Below the pieces are notes generated by a model that was not told the DNA's origin, made no database searches, and worked only from the letters and a program-made list of their open reading frames with translations. Positions 6,714 through 15,767 of a stretch of 64,000 bases of DNA are shown here, piece after piece. The stretch's first letter is position 1; each line of letters begins with the position of its first letter. The DNA is from Bifidobacterium actinocoloniiforme DSM 22766 (GTDB lineage: Bacteria; Actinomycetota; Actinomycetes; Actinomycetales; Bifidobacteriaceae), in contig NZ_CP011786.1 in NCBI RefSeq assembly GCF_001263395.1, positions 806,001-870,000 on the forward strand, written 5' to 3'. Made by a program: the position numbers and the translations under genes.

Positions 6714-9317
6714 TCATGCCCTAAGCCGAGCGCCGAGGGCTTCGGTCCTCTCCACAATAGCCGCGCGCACCTTCTCGCTCTCCTGAGAGGTGAGCGTACG
6801 GTCGGGCGCGCGGAAGGTGACCGCGAAGGCCAGGGATTTGACCCCCTGCCCGATTTGGTCGCCGGTGAACACGTCGAAGAGCTGAATCGACTCCAGCAAA
6901 TCGCCAGCCGCTTCCTCAATCGCCTCACTCAACTGGGCGGCGTCGACCGAATCAGGCACCGTGAAAGCCAGGTCCTGCTTGACGGGCGGGAAAGTGGAGA
7001 TGGGCTTGGCTTGCAGGGGCTTGAAATCCAAGCCCTCGAAGACACCATCCAGGTCCAGCTCGAAAGCCGCCGTGTGCTCCGGCAACCCCAAAGCCTGGTT
7101 GACGCGGGGATGAAGCTCACCGACCACGCCTATAGCCCTGCCCTCTGCCACGATCACCTGAGCCACCCGGCCGGGATGCCACTGTTGGGGGGCATCCTCA
7201 GCTGCCGGCTGCTCCAGCCGGTAATCGGCTCCCAGGCGGTCCAAGACCCGCCTGGCGGATTCCACCGCGTCGGTCCAGTCCACCGGGCGCTTATCCCCCA
7301 GCCAGCCGTCGTTCAAGGCGTTCCCTGTCAGCAGGGCAGCAACATGCAAACGCTGGGTGGGCAGACCTGCATCCAAAGCGCGCAGCTCATCCTCACTAGG
7401 CTTGCGGCCGCCAGGCAGGGCCGGAATCGACGGCGCCTGGGGATCCCGCAGATAAATGGAACCCAACTCGAAGAGGCGCACATCCTCGTTGCCCCGACGA
7501 ATGTTGCGCTGAACCGTATTAGCCAGGGGCAGCAAGAGTTCGCGGCGCAGGTAAGGGCGATCGGCGGCCAGGGGGTTGGCCAGCTCCACGCTGACCTCCC
7601 GTAGGTCATCTTCCTCGTAACCGAAGGCCTTGAAATCCTCTGGTCCTACGAAGGGGTAGTTCAGGACCTCAGTCAACCCGTACTCGGCGAGGGTGTCCGC
7701 CACCCAGCGCTGGCGGCGCTGCTCCTCAGTCAGCCCCACCCGTCCGGCGACATGCGGGGAGGGCACGCTCACCGGTATCTGGTCGTAGCCCACCAAACGA
7801 GCCACCTCCTCCACCAGGTCGCAGGACTGGGTCAGGTCGGGGCGCCAGGAAGGCGGGGTGACCATCAGCCGACCCTCACCCCTGGGCTCCGTCTTGCAAC
7901 CCACATCAGTCAGGATATCCACGATCCGCTCGACTGGGGCGTCCAAATCGACCAAGCGTTTGACGTCCGCTATGGGGAAGTCGATTCCAGGCAGGTCATG
8001 GGTCCGGTCCACGTCCACGGCCACGGCGTCCGGCTGAGCCGAGCCGTATTCGGCCAGCAGATCGGCCACCATTTGCGCAGCGGCGGGTTGCATGCGCCAG
8101 TCCACCCCACGTTCGAAACGTTTGGACGCTTCGGAAGGCAGCTTGTGGCGGCGGGCCGTACGGGCGATTGAGACCGTGTCGAAGTGAGCCGCCTCAATCA
8201 GGATATTGCGGGTCTCCGCCGTCACTTCGCCGTAGAGACCGCCCATTACCCCAGCCAGGCCCAGCACGCGCGATCCGCGCTTACCCTGCGGGGAGTCGGT
8301 GATGAGCAGGTCTTCCGGGTTGAGCTCACGGTCCTTGCCGTCCAGGGTGGTCAGCCGCTCCCCCGCTTTGGCCCGACGCACCACAATCGGGCCCTCGATT
8401 TTATCCATATCGTAGGCGTGCAGGGGCTGCCCCAGGTCAAGCATGGCGTAGTTGGTCACGTCCACCGGCAGGGAGATGCAGCGCATGCCGGCGCGAACCA
8501 GCCGACGGCGCATCCAGTTGGGAGTGGGCGAACCAGGCTCGTAGCCTCGCACAGCGCGCAGGTAGTAACGATCGCAACCCGGCTGGCCGTGGATGGGCGC
8601 CTGGTCGTCGATCTCCACTTGAACCGGAGCCTGAGAAGCGTCGGCATGGGCGCTCAGCTTGGCGTCCAGCTCGGCCACCGGGTCGGTGTAAGCCGCGCCC
8701 GTCGAATGGTGGTACTCGCGGGCCACACCCCGGTAGGACAGGGCGTAGCCACGGTCGGGCGTGATGTTGATCTCCAGCACCGGATTGTTCAGGTGCAGGA
8801 GCCCCATCGCGTCATCGCCGGGTTGCAGCGCCGCGCACTCCTCCTTGGTAAAACCGTACTTGCGCAAGAGGATGATGCCATCATGGTCCGAGCCCAGCCC
8901 CAGCTCGCGCTCGGAAGCGCACATGCCGTCCGAGATATGCCCATAGGTCTTGCGGGGCTCGATGCGGAAATCACCAGGCAGGACGGCACCGGGCAGGGTG
9001 ACGACGACCTTCTCGCCAGCGGCCATGTTGGGCGCGCCGCAAACGATGCCGCGCGGCACCTTGTTCCCGGCCTCGTCAACCGCGTTGTAAACAGGGCCCA
9101 CGTCGACCTGGCACCAGTTGATGACCTTGCCGTTTTTCTGGGGTTCGGGTTCGGCGGAGACCACGTAGCCGACCACGATCGGGCCGGTGACGGTGGAGCG
9201 GTGAATCTCCTCCTCCTCAAGGCCAACCTTGACGAGGTCCTTGGCCAATTGTTCATAAGTCAGGCCTTCGGGGACCTGCACATGCTCTTTCAACCAATCA
9301 ATGTCAACCATCGGCAT
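6714..9317 (-). CDS. pheT: Phenylalanyl-tRNA synthetase beta subunit
   Basis: This is an 867-residue PheT, the non-catalytic partner of the alpha2-beta2 enzyme, which also edits Tyr-tRNA-Phe. In order it shows the EMAP-like tRNA-binding domain (about 40-155), the B3/B4 editing domain (about 210-410, including the conserved GVMGG-type segment), B5, and a C-terminal ferredoxin-fold anticodon-binding domain (from about 775; FPPVKQDLAFTV). Length is normal for the family. Its start is 7 bases after the pheS stop, with GGGGGAG ten bases upstream. pheS and pheT form one transcription unit, probably with the SpoU methyltransferase upstream. Confidence 0.97.
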   Translation of the reverse strand: MPMVDIDWLKEHVQVPEGLTYEQLAKDLVKVGLEEEEIHRSTVTGPIVVGYVVSAEPEPQKNGKVINWCQVDVGPVYNAVDEAGNKVPRGIVCGAPNMAAGEKVVVTLPGAVLPGDFRIEPRKTYGHISDGMCASERELGLGSDHDGIILLRKYGFTKEECAALQPGDDAMGLLHLNNPVLEINITPDRGYALSYRGVAREYHHSTGAAYTDPVAELDAKLSAHADASQAPVQVEIDDQAPIHGQPGCDRYYLRAVRGYEPGSPTPNWMRRRLVRAGMRCISLPVDVTNYAMLDLGQPLHAYDMDKIEGPIVVRRAKAGERLTTLDGKDRELNPEDLLITDSPQGKRGSRVLGLAGVMGGLYGEVTAETRNILIEAAHFDTVSIARTARRHKLPSEASKRFERGVDWRMQPAAAQMVADLLAEYGSAQPDAVAVDVDRTHDLPGIDFPIADVKRLVDLDAPVERIVDILTDVGCKTEPRGEGRLMVTPPSWRPDLTQSCDLVEEVARLVGYDQIPVSVPSPHVAGRVGLTEEQRRQRWVADTLAEYGLTEVLNYPFVGPEDFKAFGYEEDDLREVSVELANPLAADRPYLRRELLLPLANTVQRNIRRGNEDVRLFELGSIYLRDPQAPSIPALPGGRKPSEDELRALDAGLPTQRLHVAALLTGNALNDGWLGDKRPVDWTDAVESARRVLDRLGADYRLEQPAAEDAPQQWHPGRVAQVIVAEGRAIGVVGELHPRVNQALGLPEHTAAFELDLDGVFEGLDFKPLQAKPISTFPPVKQDLAFTVPDSVDAAQLSEAIEEAAGDLLESIQLFDVFTGDQIGQGVKSLAFAVTFRAPDRTLTSQESEKVRAAIVERTEALGARLRA

Positions 9318-9324
9318 GTCTGAA

Positions 9325-10389
9325 TCACTCCCCCATCACGAATTGGTCGCTGAAGCGCGCATCGCCCTCAACGAGGTCGTGCATATCGTTGATGTCGTGA
9401 CGCAGGAGCAGGGTGCGCTCCATACCCACGCCAAAAGCGAAGCCCGAGTACCGCTCAGGGTCGATGCCGGCCGAGCGCAGCACGTTCGGGTTGACCATGC
9501 CGCAACCGCCCCACTCAATCCAGCCTGGGCCACCCTTCTTGTCGGGGAACCACAGATCCATCTCGGCCGAAGGCTCGGTGAAGGGGAAGTAGGAGGGGCG
9601 CAGGCGGGTCTTGGCGCCCTCGCCGAACATGGCCACGGCCAGCTTGTCGAGCACGCCCTTCAAGTCCGCCATCGTCAGGCCCTCGTCCACGGCCAGGGCC
9701 TCGCACTGGTGGAAGACCGGGGTGTGAGTGGCGTCCAACTCGTCGGTCCGGAAGACGCGGCCCGGGCTGGCGATGTAGAGCGGCACACCGCGCTCAATCA
9801 ACCCGCGCACCTGATCGCTGGACGTTTGCGTGCGCAAGACCAGGTTGGAGCCCACGAACCCTGCGGCGTCCTTGGCCTGATTGCCCTTGACGTAGAAGGT
9901 GTCCTGCATCTGCCTGGCCGGGTGATCAGGGCCCAGGTTCAGGGCGTCGAAGTTGTACCACTCGCTTTCCACCTCGGGCCCGGAGGAGATCTGCCAGCCC
10001 ATGGAGACGAAGAAGTCCTCCACGTCCTCCATCAGCTTGGACAAGGGGTGGCGCGCGCCCAGCGGCCGGCGGTCCACCGGCAGGGTCATATCCACCCGCT
10101 CGGCCTGCAACTTCCTGTGCTCAGCCTGGGCCTGGAGCCGCTGCTCCTGCAGACCGTAGGCGCGGCCGAAGTCGGCCTTGAGCGTGCCCATCAGCTGACC
10201 GGCCGTCTTCTTCTGATCGCCAGGAAGGGAGCCTATCGCCCGGCTGGCCTGCGCCATAGCTGATCCTGGCCCCGCGTACTTGACTTTGAGGGCCTTGAGC
10301 TCCTCCAAATCGGAAGCTTCGCGGACCTCCTGGATGCCTTCGGCCACTTCATCGGTCACCGCGGCCGGATCGAATTGCGCATCTGCCAA
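9325..10389 (-). CDS. pheS: Phenylalanyl-tRNA synthetase alpha subunit
   Basis: This 354-residue PheS carries the class II catalytic core. An N-terminal coiled coil (about 1-85) is followed by motif 2 and motif 3 regions: VESEWYNFDALN, DEGLTMADLKG, and the C-terminal GFAFGVGMERTLLLRHDI. Together with PheT it attaches phenylalanine to tRNA-Phe. No T-box leader is evident in the 65 bases separating it from the upstream methyltransferase, so expression probably comes from a promoter in or before that gene. Confidence 0.97.
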   Translation of the reverse strand: MADAQFDPAAVTDEVAEGIQEVREASDLEELKALKVKYAGPGSAMAQASRAIGSLPGDQKKTAGQLMGTLKADFGRAYGLQEQRLQAQAEHRKLQAERVDMTLPVDRRPLGARHPLSKLMEDVEDFFVSMGWQISSGPEVESEWYNFDALNLGPDHPARQMQDTFYVKGNQAKDAAGFVGSNLVLRTQTSSDQVRGLIERGVPLYIASPGRVFRTDELDATHTPVFHQCEALAVDEGLTMADLKGVLDKLAVAMFGEGAKTRLRPSYFPFTEPSAEMDLWFPDKKGGPGWIEWGGCGMVNPNVLRSAGIDPERYSGFAFGVGMERTLLLRHDINDMHDLVEGDARFSDQFVMGE

Positions 10390-10454
10390 CTTGAGCCCTT
10401 CCCCGCAGGGAAAACCCCACGAAAACTGCCGTCATTCCAGTCTTTTCACTGTGG

Positions 10455-11360
10455 TCACATTCTTTCAAGACGACTCGACATAGCCAGGGCGTAAAGCATG
10501 ACCGCGGCCGAAGTCGCCAGGTTCAAGGATTCGGCGCGCCCGTAAATCGGAATCGAGACAATCGCGTCGACGCGGGCCAGCACCTCCTCGGGCAACCCCC
10601 TGGCCTCATTGCCGAAGAGGACGGCCCGGCCGGCGGCGCCGGAGGGGGACCGCGCCAGGAAGTCAGGCAAGGCTTGGGGCTGACGGCCGTGCGCGCCATA
10701 AATGTCCGCGGCGAGCACAGGCAACTCCCAGCCACGGCAGCGAACGAAGAACTCGTCAGTGCTGACAGGCAGCACGGGGATGTGAAAGATGGACCCGGCC
10801 GTGGCCCTCAGCACCTTGGGATTGAAGGGGTCCACGCACTCATCCACCAGGAGCGCGGCCTGGCAGCCGGCGGCGTCGGCGGCGCGGATGACGGCACCGG
10901 CGTTACCAGGGTCGCGCACCTGCCAAAGCGCTGCGATCAAGGTTTCATTGTCATCGGCGGCCGCTTCTGCGCCCTCCCCCCAATCGGCGGCGAGCGCGTC
11001 CAGGTCATCCCGCATGGCCTCCAGGGACCCTACGCCCACGATGCCTTGGGCGTTCTTGGATATGGCCTGCATGACCCTGCTTGTCACATAATGCACGTAC
11101 ACGCCCGGGGCCTGGGAACGCGCCTGGTCGCGAATCGCGGCCACCGCGGGACTGACCGGCTGCAGCCCATCGCCGGGGCCTACCTCTATGTAGAGGTCCA
11201 TGAGGGCGTCGGGGCGGCAAGCCACGGCCTCGCGTGCGCACTGGGGCCCTTCGATCAGAAAACGCCCGTGGCGCTGGCGTTGGCGGCGGTCGGCCAAATC
11301 GTTTACGCGACGGACCCTATCGGAGCGTGGATTATCGATGACTTCGCGGTTTTCGGGCAT
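10455..11360 (-). CDS. SpoU/TrmH-family rRNA or tRNA 2'-O-ribose methyltransferase
   Basis: This 301-residue SPOUT methyltransferase has an N-terminal substrate-binding region containing RRQRHGRFLIEGPQ. The C-terminal trefoil-knot domain has the family motifs: LWQVRDPGNAGAVIR, then FGNEARGLPEEV, then the SAM-site SLNLATSAAVMLY. It 2'-O-methylates a ribose in rRNA or tRNA; which one cannot be told. Position directly upstream of pheST is conserved in many bacteria. No Shine-Dalgarno precedes ATG 11360. A TAGAGT hexamer ends six bases before it, as expected of a leaderless mRNA. Confidence 0.9.
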   Translation of the reverse strand: MPENREVIDNPRSDRVRRVNDLADRRQRQRHGRFLIEGPQCAREAVACRPDALMDLYIEVGPGDGLQPVSPAVAAIRDQARSQAPGVYVHYVTSRVMQAISKNAQGIVGVGSLEAMRDDLDALAADWGEGAEAAADDNETLIAALWQVRDPGNAGAVIRAADAAGCQAALLVDECVDPFNPKVLRATAGSIFHIPVLPVSTDEFFVRCRGWELPVLAADIYGAHGRQPQALPDFLARSPSGAAGRAVLFGNEARGLPEEVLARVDAIVSIPIYGRAESLNLATSAAVMLYALAMSSRLERM

Positions 11361-11366
11361 AGGCCC

Positions 11367-11372
11367 ACTCTA
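11367..11372 (-). promoter_or_regulatory. -10 element for leaderless SpoU methyltransferase mRNA
   Basis: TAGAGT on the minus strand lies six bases before ATG 11360, with no ribosome site between them. Confidence 0.55.
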
Positions 11373-11597
11373 GCGACCGTCCAGGCCAAAGCCGCGCCAT
11401 GCCACAGCGCTGCCGCATGCAGCGCATGTGGCATACATCACGGAAGAAGCAGGCTCTGCGGTCTTGGCAGGACCCGCCTTTGCTGATAGGCTATAGGGAC
11501 AAGCCAAATCGACTTGCGTGATACAGACATGCTCTGTCCTATGCGCGTCGAGCGAAGGCGCTCATACGGCGACATCTCAAGAATAAAGGAGGCGTTC

Positions 11598-12218
11598 ATG
11601 CCTGTTTATACACTGCCTGATCTGCCATATGATTATTCGGCCCTTGAGCCCTACATCTCCGGCAAGATCATGGAGCTCCATCACGACAAGCATCACCAAG
11701 CCTATGTTAATGGCGCGAATCAAGCCCTGGAGCAGATCCACGACGCCGCCGAATCCGGCGACGTGGCCCAGTCCAACCTGCTGGAGAAGAACCTGGCCTT
11801 CAACCTGGCCGGGCATAAGAACCACACCATCTTCTGGAAGAACATGGCTCCAGCCAACGATCAAGAGCCTACTGGCGAGCTCAAGGCCGCGATCGAGGAG
11901 CAGTTCGGCGGCTTCCAAGGATTCCAGACCTACTTCGAGTCCATGTGCGCAGGCATCCAAGGCTCAGGCTGGGCTGTGCTGGCTTGGGACGCGTTGGGCG
12001 AGCGCTTGGTCACTCTGCAGATGTACGACCACCAGGGCAACCTGCCGGTCACCATCTACCCGCTGGTCATGCTCGACCTGTGGGAGCACGCCTACTACCT
12101 GGATTACCAGAACGTGCGGGCCGACTACGTCAAAGCCTGGTGGCACATCGTCAACTGGCAGGACGCTTCCAACCGCTTCGACGAGGTGCGCGCCCTGAAC
12201 ACCACCCTGGTCAAATAG
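11598..12218 (+). CDS. sodA: Superoxide dismutase, Fe/Mn type
   Basis: This 206-residue Fe/Mn SOD converts superoxide to hydrogen peroxide and oxygen in the cytosol. The four metal ligands are present at the positions of actinobacterial SodA: His28, His76, Asp160 and His164 (DLWEHAYY). Also present are the signatures NLAFNLAGHKNHTIFW and GSGWAVLAWD. It resembles mycobacterial SodA closely in length and motifs; iron or manganese preference cannot be settled from sequence. ATG 11598 is chosen because AAAGGAGG precedes it; an in-frame extension to 11514 lacks a site and is not family-like. Most human-gut bifidobacteria lack SOD, so its presence is notable. Confidence 0.96.
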   Translation: MPVYTLPDLPYDYSALEPYISGKIMELHHDKHHQAYVNGANQALEQIHDAAESGDVAQSNLLEKNLAFNLAGHKNHTIFWKNMAPANDQEPTGELKAAIEEQFGGFQGFQTYFESMCAGIQGSGWAVLAWDALGERLVTLQMYDHQGNLPVTIYPLVMLDLWEHAYYLDYQNVRADYVKAWWHIVNWQDASNRFDEVRALNTTLVK

Positions 12219-12284
12219 GCTCTGTTCAAGCTCAACTGGCAAGGACACGCTGGACTGCCGACCATGTCATTGTCGTAACTTTGG

Positions 12285-12330
12285 CGAAAGCCCGCCGCCT
12301 AGGCCGCAAGGCCTGGGCGGCGGGCTTTCG
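12285..12330. terminator. Strong bidirectional terminator between sodA and the thiamine ECF transporter
   Basis: A perfect 15-bp stem has arms 12285-12299 and 12316-12330, with an inner AGGCC/GGCCT helix around a GCAA tetraloop. A CGAAAG..CTTTCG base serves both convergent genes. Confidence 0.9.
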
Positions 12331-12341
12331 CCTACCTGGGA

Positions 12342-14861
12342 TCAGCCGCCGAAGAAAGCGAAACTGCCACAGAACCAGGCCAAGGCCAGGCTGACCGCCG
12401 GTATGGCCAGGCAGATGGCCAGGAAGGCCCAGTCGCGCGGGTGGACCCGGCTGACCCTGGCATGGGAGCGCGGGCCTGGGCCACCGAAACCGCGCGCCTC
12501 CATCGCCTCGGCCAGGGTCGTGGACCGGCGGATCGACAGGACCAGCAGAGCGAACGCCTGGGGCAGGAAGGCTTTGACCTTGTTCTCGTCTCCCAGCCCA
12601 CGTGAGCGTCGGGAGGCCGTCAGGGCCGCCCAGTCGTCCTGCAGGACCGAGAAGAGGCGCAGACCGGCCAGCCCGCCGTAGACGAAACGGTCGGGCAGGC
12701 GCAGGACTTGGCTGAAGGAGTCGGCCAGGTCTGTGGCATCCACCCCCAGCATCACAATGATGGCCGGGATGCCGATGGCCAGGATACGCAAGGCCGTGGC
12801 GCCCGCCAGTTGGGCCGAGCGCTCGGTGACGCGCATGAGCCCCCACTGCCAGAGCTGCGCCCCGCCGGACTTGCCATACAGGAGAACGGCGATGGCCGAT
12901 CCAGGAGCCCCCACGAAGAGGGGCCACGTGGAACGCACGATCCTCCAAGGCGTGAAGCCTGCAGCCGTCAGCAGGACCGCCTCCATCACCAGCGCGGTCA
13001 GGGCCGAAACCCAGTCCAGGCTGAAAAGGAGCGGCAGGGCCAGCAGGAAGGCGCCGATCAGACGGATGGAGGGGTTGAGCGAGGCGATGGCGGCCGACCG
13101 GGAGGCCGGGCGCGGATCCTCGATCCGCTCGCCCATCGCCTCCACCGGCACGACCACCCCGCCTGGCTCTGCGCCTGGAGCGCTTGAGGCGTTCGAAGGG
13201 CCGCCGAACGGCTCCTGAGCGTCGCCCCCTCCTGGGAATCGGTCCAGGTTGCGGGTCGTCCACACGGCGGAATCCCCGCGCGGGCGCAGCTCAATCACCC
13301 GGGCGCCCAGGGCCTGGACGAGCTCACGGTCGTGAGTCACCACGATGATCGAAACCCCTTGGGACCTCAGGGCGGCGATCAGCTCGGCCATGCTCGCCCA
13401 GGTGGCCCGATCCTGACCGAAGGTGGGCTCATCCAGGATCAGGACGCGGGGGGCGGCCGCCAGGGCCGAGGCCACGGTCAGCCGTCGTTTCTCACCGCCC
13501 GAGAGCGTGTAGGGGTTGGCGTGGGCGTACTGGCTCAGGCGGAATCGCTTGAGCAAGGCATGGGCCGTTTTCTCGGCATGCCCTCGATCCAACCCGGAAC
13601 GCAGCGGAGAAAGCATGACTTCCTCCAGGACCGAGCCCCGGGCGAATTGGTGCTCAGGGTTCTGGAAAACGTAGGAGATGCGGCTGGCCAGGTCGCTGGA
13701 CCGCCAAGAGCCGGGATCAGGGCTCTGGGGCCCGTCTTCTCCTCGTAGAAGGGCTGATGCCTCCACCTGTCCGGCCACCGGTTCCAGCAACCCAGCCAGG
13801 GTCATGGCCAGCGTCGACTTGCCAGCCCCGTTGCCGCCTACCAGGGCGGTGATTTGGCCCGCCCTGAAATCCAGATTGATGCCCTGGGCTATCGCGGCGC
13901 CCTTGCGGCCTATGAATAGGCCTTTGGCTGACAGGAGCGGCGGACCGGCACCCTGATCAGCTGGGTATGAAGGCTCCCCCGCCAGGTGAATGGGCTTGAC
14001 CGCATCCTGGGGCCGGGCATAGCGTTCAGGCACCCAGACGCCGAGTCCGGCAAAATCCAAATCAGCGCGGCCGAATACCTGGCATGGCGAACCGTCGGCC
14101 ACCACGAGCGTGCGCCTGAAGCCTCTGGCGTCTTCTCCCCCGTCCAGGCCCAACACCACCACACGGTCGATCATGTCGATCCAAGGCTCGGCGCGATGCT
14201 CAACCAGGAGCAAGGTCGATCCTCGGCGCTCCAGGACCTGGCGGACCGCGCCCACGACCTGGCCGACGCCCGCTGGATCCAAGTTGGCGGTCGGCTCATC
14301 CAAGAGCAGCACGCCCGGTTCCATGGCCAAGGCGCCCGCCAGGGCCAGCCGCTGCATCTGCCCGCCACTCAAGTGGGTGACCGACCGGTGGAGCTGGAGG
14401 TCCTCCAGGCCTACGGCCGCCATGCTGTTTTGCACACGCGACCATATGCGCTCCCGGGGCAGGTTCATGTTCTCGGGACCGAACGCCACATTATCGCCGA
14501 CCCTCTGGAAGACGGCCTGGGCATCTGGGTCCTGCAGGACCAAACCCACTCGGCCCCGGCCCTGGTCAGCGGGCAGGCCATCGATCAGGATCCGACCCTG
14601 CCGCAGCCCGCCGTCGCTGTCCTCCACCGCGACCCCTTCGCCCTTCCCGGCATCGCCGCCCGCCCCCAAGAGCCCAGCGGCGCCCTGGAGGAGGGTGGAC
14701 TTACCGATGCCGGAGGCTCCCAGGAGAAGGACCCGCTGGCCGGCCGGGATCTTGAGATTAAAATCCTGGACGGAGAAGTAGGAGCGCGAGGCATGCTTAT
14801 ACCCCCATCCCCGGAATTCCAAGGATGCTGGCTGGCCCAGGGGGGCGAGTTTGGCGCTCAT
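12342..14861 (-). CDS. ykoDC: Fused ECF transporter module (ATPase-ATPase-T), YkoD/YkoC type, for thiamine precursor
   Basis: This 839-residue polypeptide fuses the whole energising module. ATPase 1 has Walker A GASGIGKST at 48-56, LSGGQMQR at 164-171 and Walker B LLLDEP. ATPase 2 has GGNGAGKST at 342-350, LSGGEKRR at 453-460 and LILDEP. From about 595 to the end comes a CbiQ/EcfT-like transmembrane T component with four or five membrane segments. In Firmicutes and most actinobacteria these are two or three genes, so the fusion is a lineage trait. It follows ykoE by 19 bases with AGGAGG seven bases before its ATG, forming one riboswitch-controlled operon. The predicted job is ATP-driven uptake of HMP or thiamine. 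Confidence 0.9.
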   Translation of the reverse strand: MSAKLAPLGQPASLEFRGWGYKHASRSYFSVQDFNLKIPAGQRVLLLGASGIGKSTLLQGAAGLLGAGGDAGKGEGVAVEDSDGGLRQGRILIDGLPADQGRGRVGLVLQDPDAQAVFQRVGDNVAFGPENMNLPRERIWSRVQNSMAAVGLEDLQLHRSVTHLSGGQMQRLALAGALAMEPGVLLLDEPTANLDPAGVGQVVGAVRQVLERRGSTLLLVEHRAEPWIDMIDRVVVLGLDGGEDARGFRRTLVVADGSPCQVFGRADLDFAGLGVWVPERYARPQDAVKPIHLAGEPSYPADQGAGPPLLSAKGLFIGRKGAAIAQGINLDFRAGQITALVGGNGAGKSTLAMTLAGLLEPVAGQVEASALLRGEDGPQSPDPGSWRSSDLASRISYVFQNPEHQFARGSVLEEVMLSPLRSGLDRGHAEKTAHALLKRFRLSQYAHANPYTLSGGEKRRLTVASALAAAPRVLILDEPTFGQDRATWASMAELIAALRSQGVSIIVVTHDRELVQALGARVIELRPRGDSAVWTTRNLDRFPGGGDAQEPFGGPSNASSAPGAEPGGVVVPVEAMGERIEDPRPASRSAAIASLNPSIRLIGAFLLALPLLFSLDWVSALTALVMEAVLLTAAGFTPWRIVRSTWPLFVGAPGSAIAVLLYGKSGGAQLWQWGLMRVTERSAQLAGATALRILAIGIPAIIVMLGVDATDLADSFSQVLRLPDRFVYGGLAGLRLFSVLQDDWAALTASRRSRGLGDENKVKAFLPQAFALLVLSIRRSTTLAEAMEARGFGGPGPRSHARVSRVHPRDWAFLAICLAIPAVSLALAWFCGSFAFFGG

Positions 14862-14880
14862 GGCTCCGCCTCCTGCCGGG

Positions 14881-15534
14881 TCACCGACGGTCCGAGCGCG
14901 CCAGGCGGCCGGACTCGAACCGGTCCAAAGCGCCGGTATGGGCGATCGCCAGGTAAAGGCGCCAAACCAGGAATCCCGCGAAGAGCAGGCCCGAAGCGAG
15001 CGTCGTCAGGAAGCAGACCAGGCCGTAGGGCCCGGTGAGTGAGATGGCCTGCAGGTTGGTCAGGAAGACGTACAGCCAGCAGCCGACAGCCGAAAGGGCG
15101 CCGGAGAGCAGGGTGGTGGCCAGGTTCCAGACCCGGTAGGCGAAGAAAAGGAAGGCCAGCTCGGCCATGATCCCTTGCAGCAGGCCGATAAGGAAGGTTT
15201 CAACCGGCACCCATTGGCTGCCCAGCAAGGCTTCCAGCACGGCCGCGACGACCTCCGCGTACACGCCGGCGCCGGGCTTGCGGACGATGACCAAGGCCAG
15301 GGGTCCAGCGAAGAGCCAAAGGCCGTTGAACACCCCAGCCAGGCCAGGAACGATCCCCTCCAGGATCGGGGTGGGGGCCGCCACAAGCATGGCCACCAGC
15401 CAGTAAATCAAGGCCGAAGCCACGCCGATGACCGAGGCCACCGCTATATCGGCCACCCGCCAGCGGAAACGACCCGTACGACTTGGGGTTGAGGAAGTCG
15501 GGGGCTCTCCCCCGTTTGAATACGCTTGCGCCAT
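14881..15534 (-). CDS. ykoE: ECF transporter S component YkoE (HMP/thiamine)
   Basis: This 217-residue membrane protein has about five or six membrane segments. It has the YkoE family marks: the opening RVADIAVASVIGVA, then IVRKPGAGVYAEVVAAVLEALLGSQW and GLLQGIMAELAF. YkoE is the substrate-binding S component for the thiamine precursor HMP in Bacillus, and thiamine itself is also possible. ATG 15534 is chosen over 15579 because GAAAGG precedes it and the upstream alternative would start inside the leader. The TPP riboswitch directly upstream supports the substrate assignment. The SD lies in a helix that can be sequestered (see 15540-15592). Confidence 0.92.
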   Translation of the reverse strand: MAQAYSNGGEPPTSSTPSRTGRFRWRVADIAVASVIGVASALIYWLVAMLVAAPTPILEGIVPGLAGVFNGLWLFAGPLALVIVRKPGAGVYAEVVAAVLEALLGSQWVPVETFLIGLLQGIMAELAFLFFAYRVWNLATTLLSGALSAVGCWLYVFLTNLQAISLTGPYGLVCFLTTLASGLLFAGFLVWRLYLAIAHTGALDRFESGRLARSDRR

Positions 15535-15539
15535 GATAT

Positions 15540-15592
15540 GTGCCTTTCGTCGTATCGCTCCGCCGTTCGCGGCGCGCATGCTAATAAGGCAC
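15540..15592 (-). promoter_or_regulatory. SD-sequestering hairpin (expression platform of the TPP riboswitch)
   Basis: On the RNA strand GTGCCTT (15592-15586) is exactly complementary to AAGGCAC (15546-15540), which contains the ykoE ribosome site. The same 5' arm overlaps CCGTGC (15594-15589), which can instead pair with GCACGG (15611-15606) at the 3' end of the aptamer. Two exclusive helices of this sort give ligand-dependent hiding of the SD. Confidence 0.65.
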
Positions 15593-15602
15593 GGGAAAGT
15601 GA

Positions 15603-15712
15603 CATCCGTGCGCCGGCATTACCCGGTATACGTTCGTCCGGTTGAGGCTGGGCCTCATCTCAGCCGCACGCCGCCGCACCCGCAGGTCCGGTAGCACGCA
15701 GCCCCCGTGTCA
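15603..15712 (-). ncRNA. TPP riboswitch (THI element) upstream of ykoE
   Basis: The minus-strand RNA carries the conserved aptamer parts in order. The P1/P2 opening is ACACGGGGGC. The pyrimidine-binding segment GGCTGAGA sits in GCGGCTGAGATGAGGCC. The pyrophosphate-sensing 3' half is ACCGGGTAATGCCGGCG, ending CACGGA. Spacing and order match THI elements, and the downstream gene is a thiamine-type transporter. Confidence 0.93.
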
Positions 15713-15767
15713 GCTCCCATACTAGGGCGCGGGCTTGTCAAACGGGGGCTGTGCGCAGGTCGTGCGT

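Noticed and set aside
15743-15750. CGGGGGCT pairing with AGCCCCCG at 15700-15707 as a terminator between the dipeptidase gene and the riboswitch.
   Set aside because: The loop exceeds 30 bases, there is no T tract, and the second arm is part of the aptamer helix.
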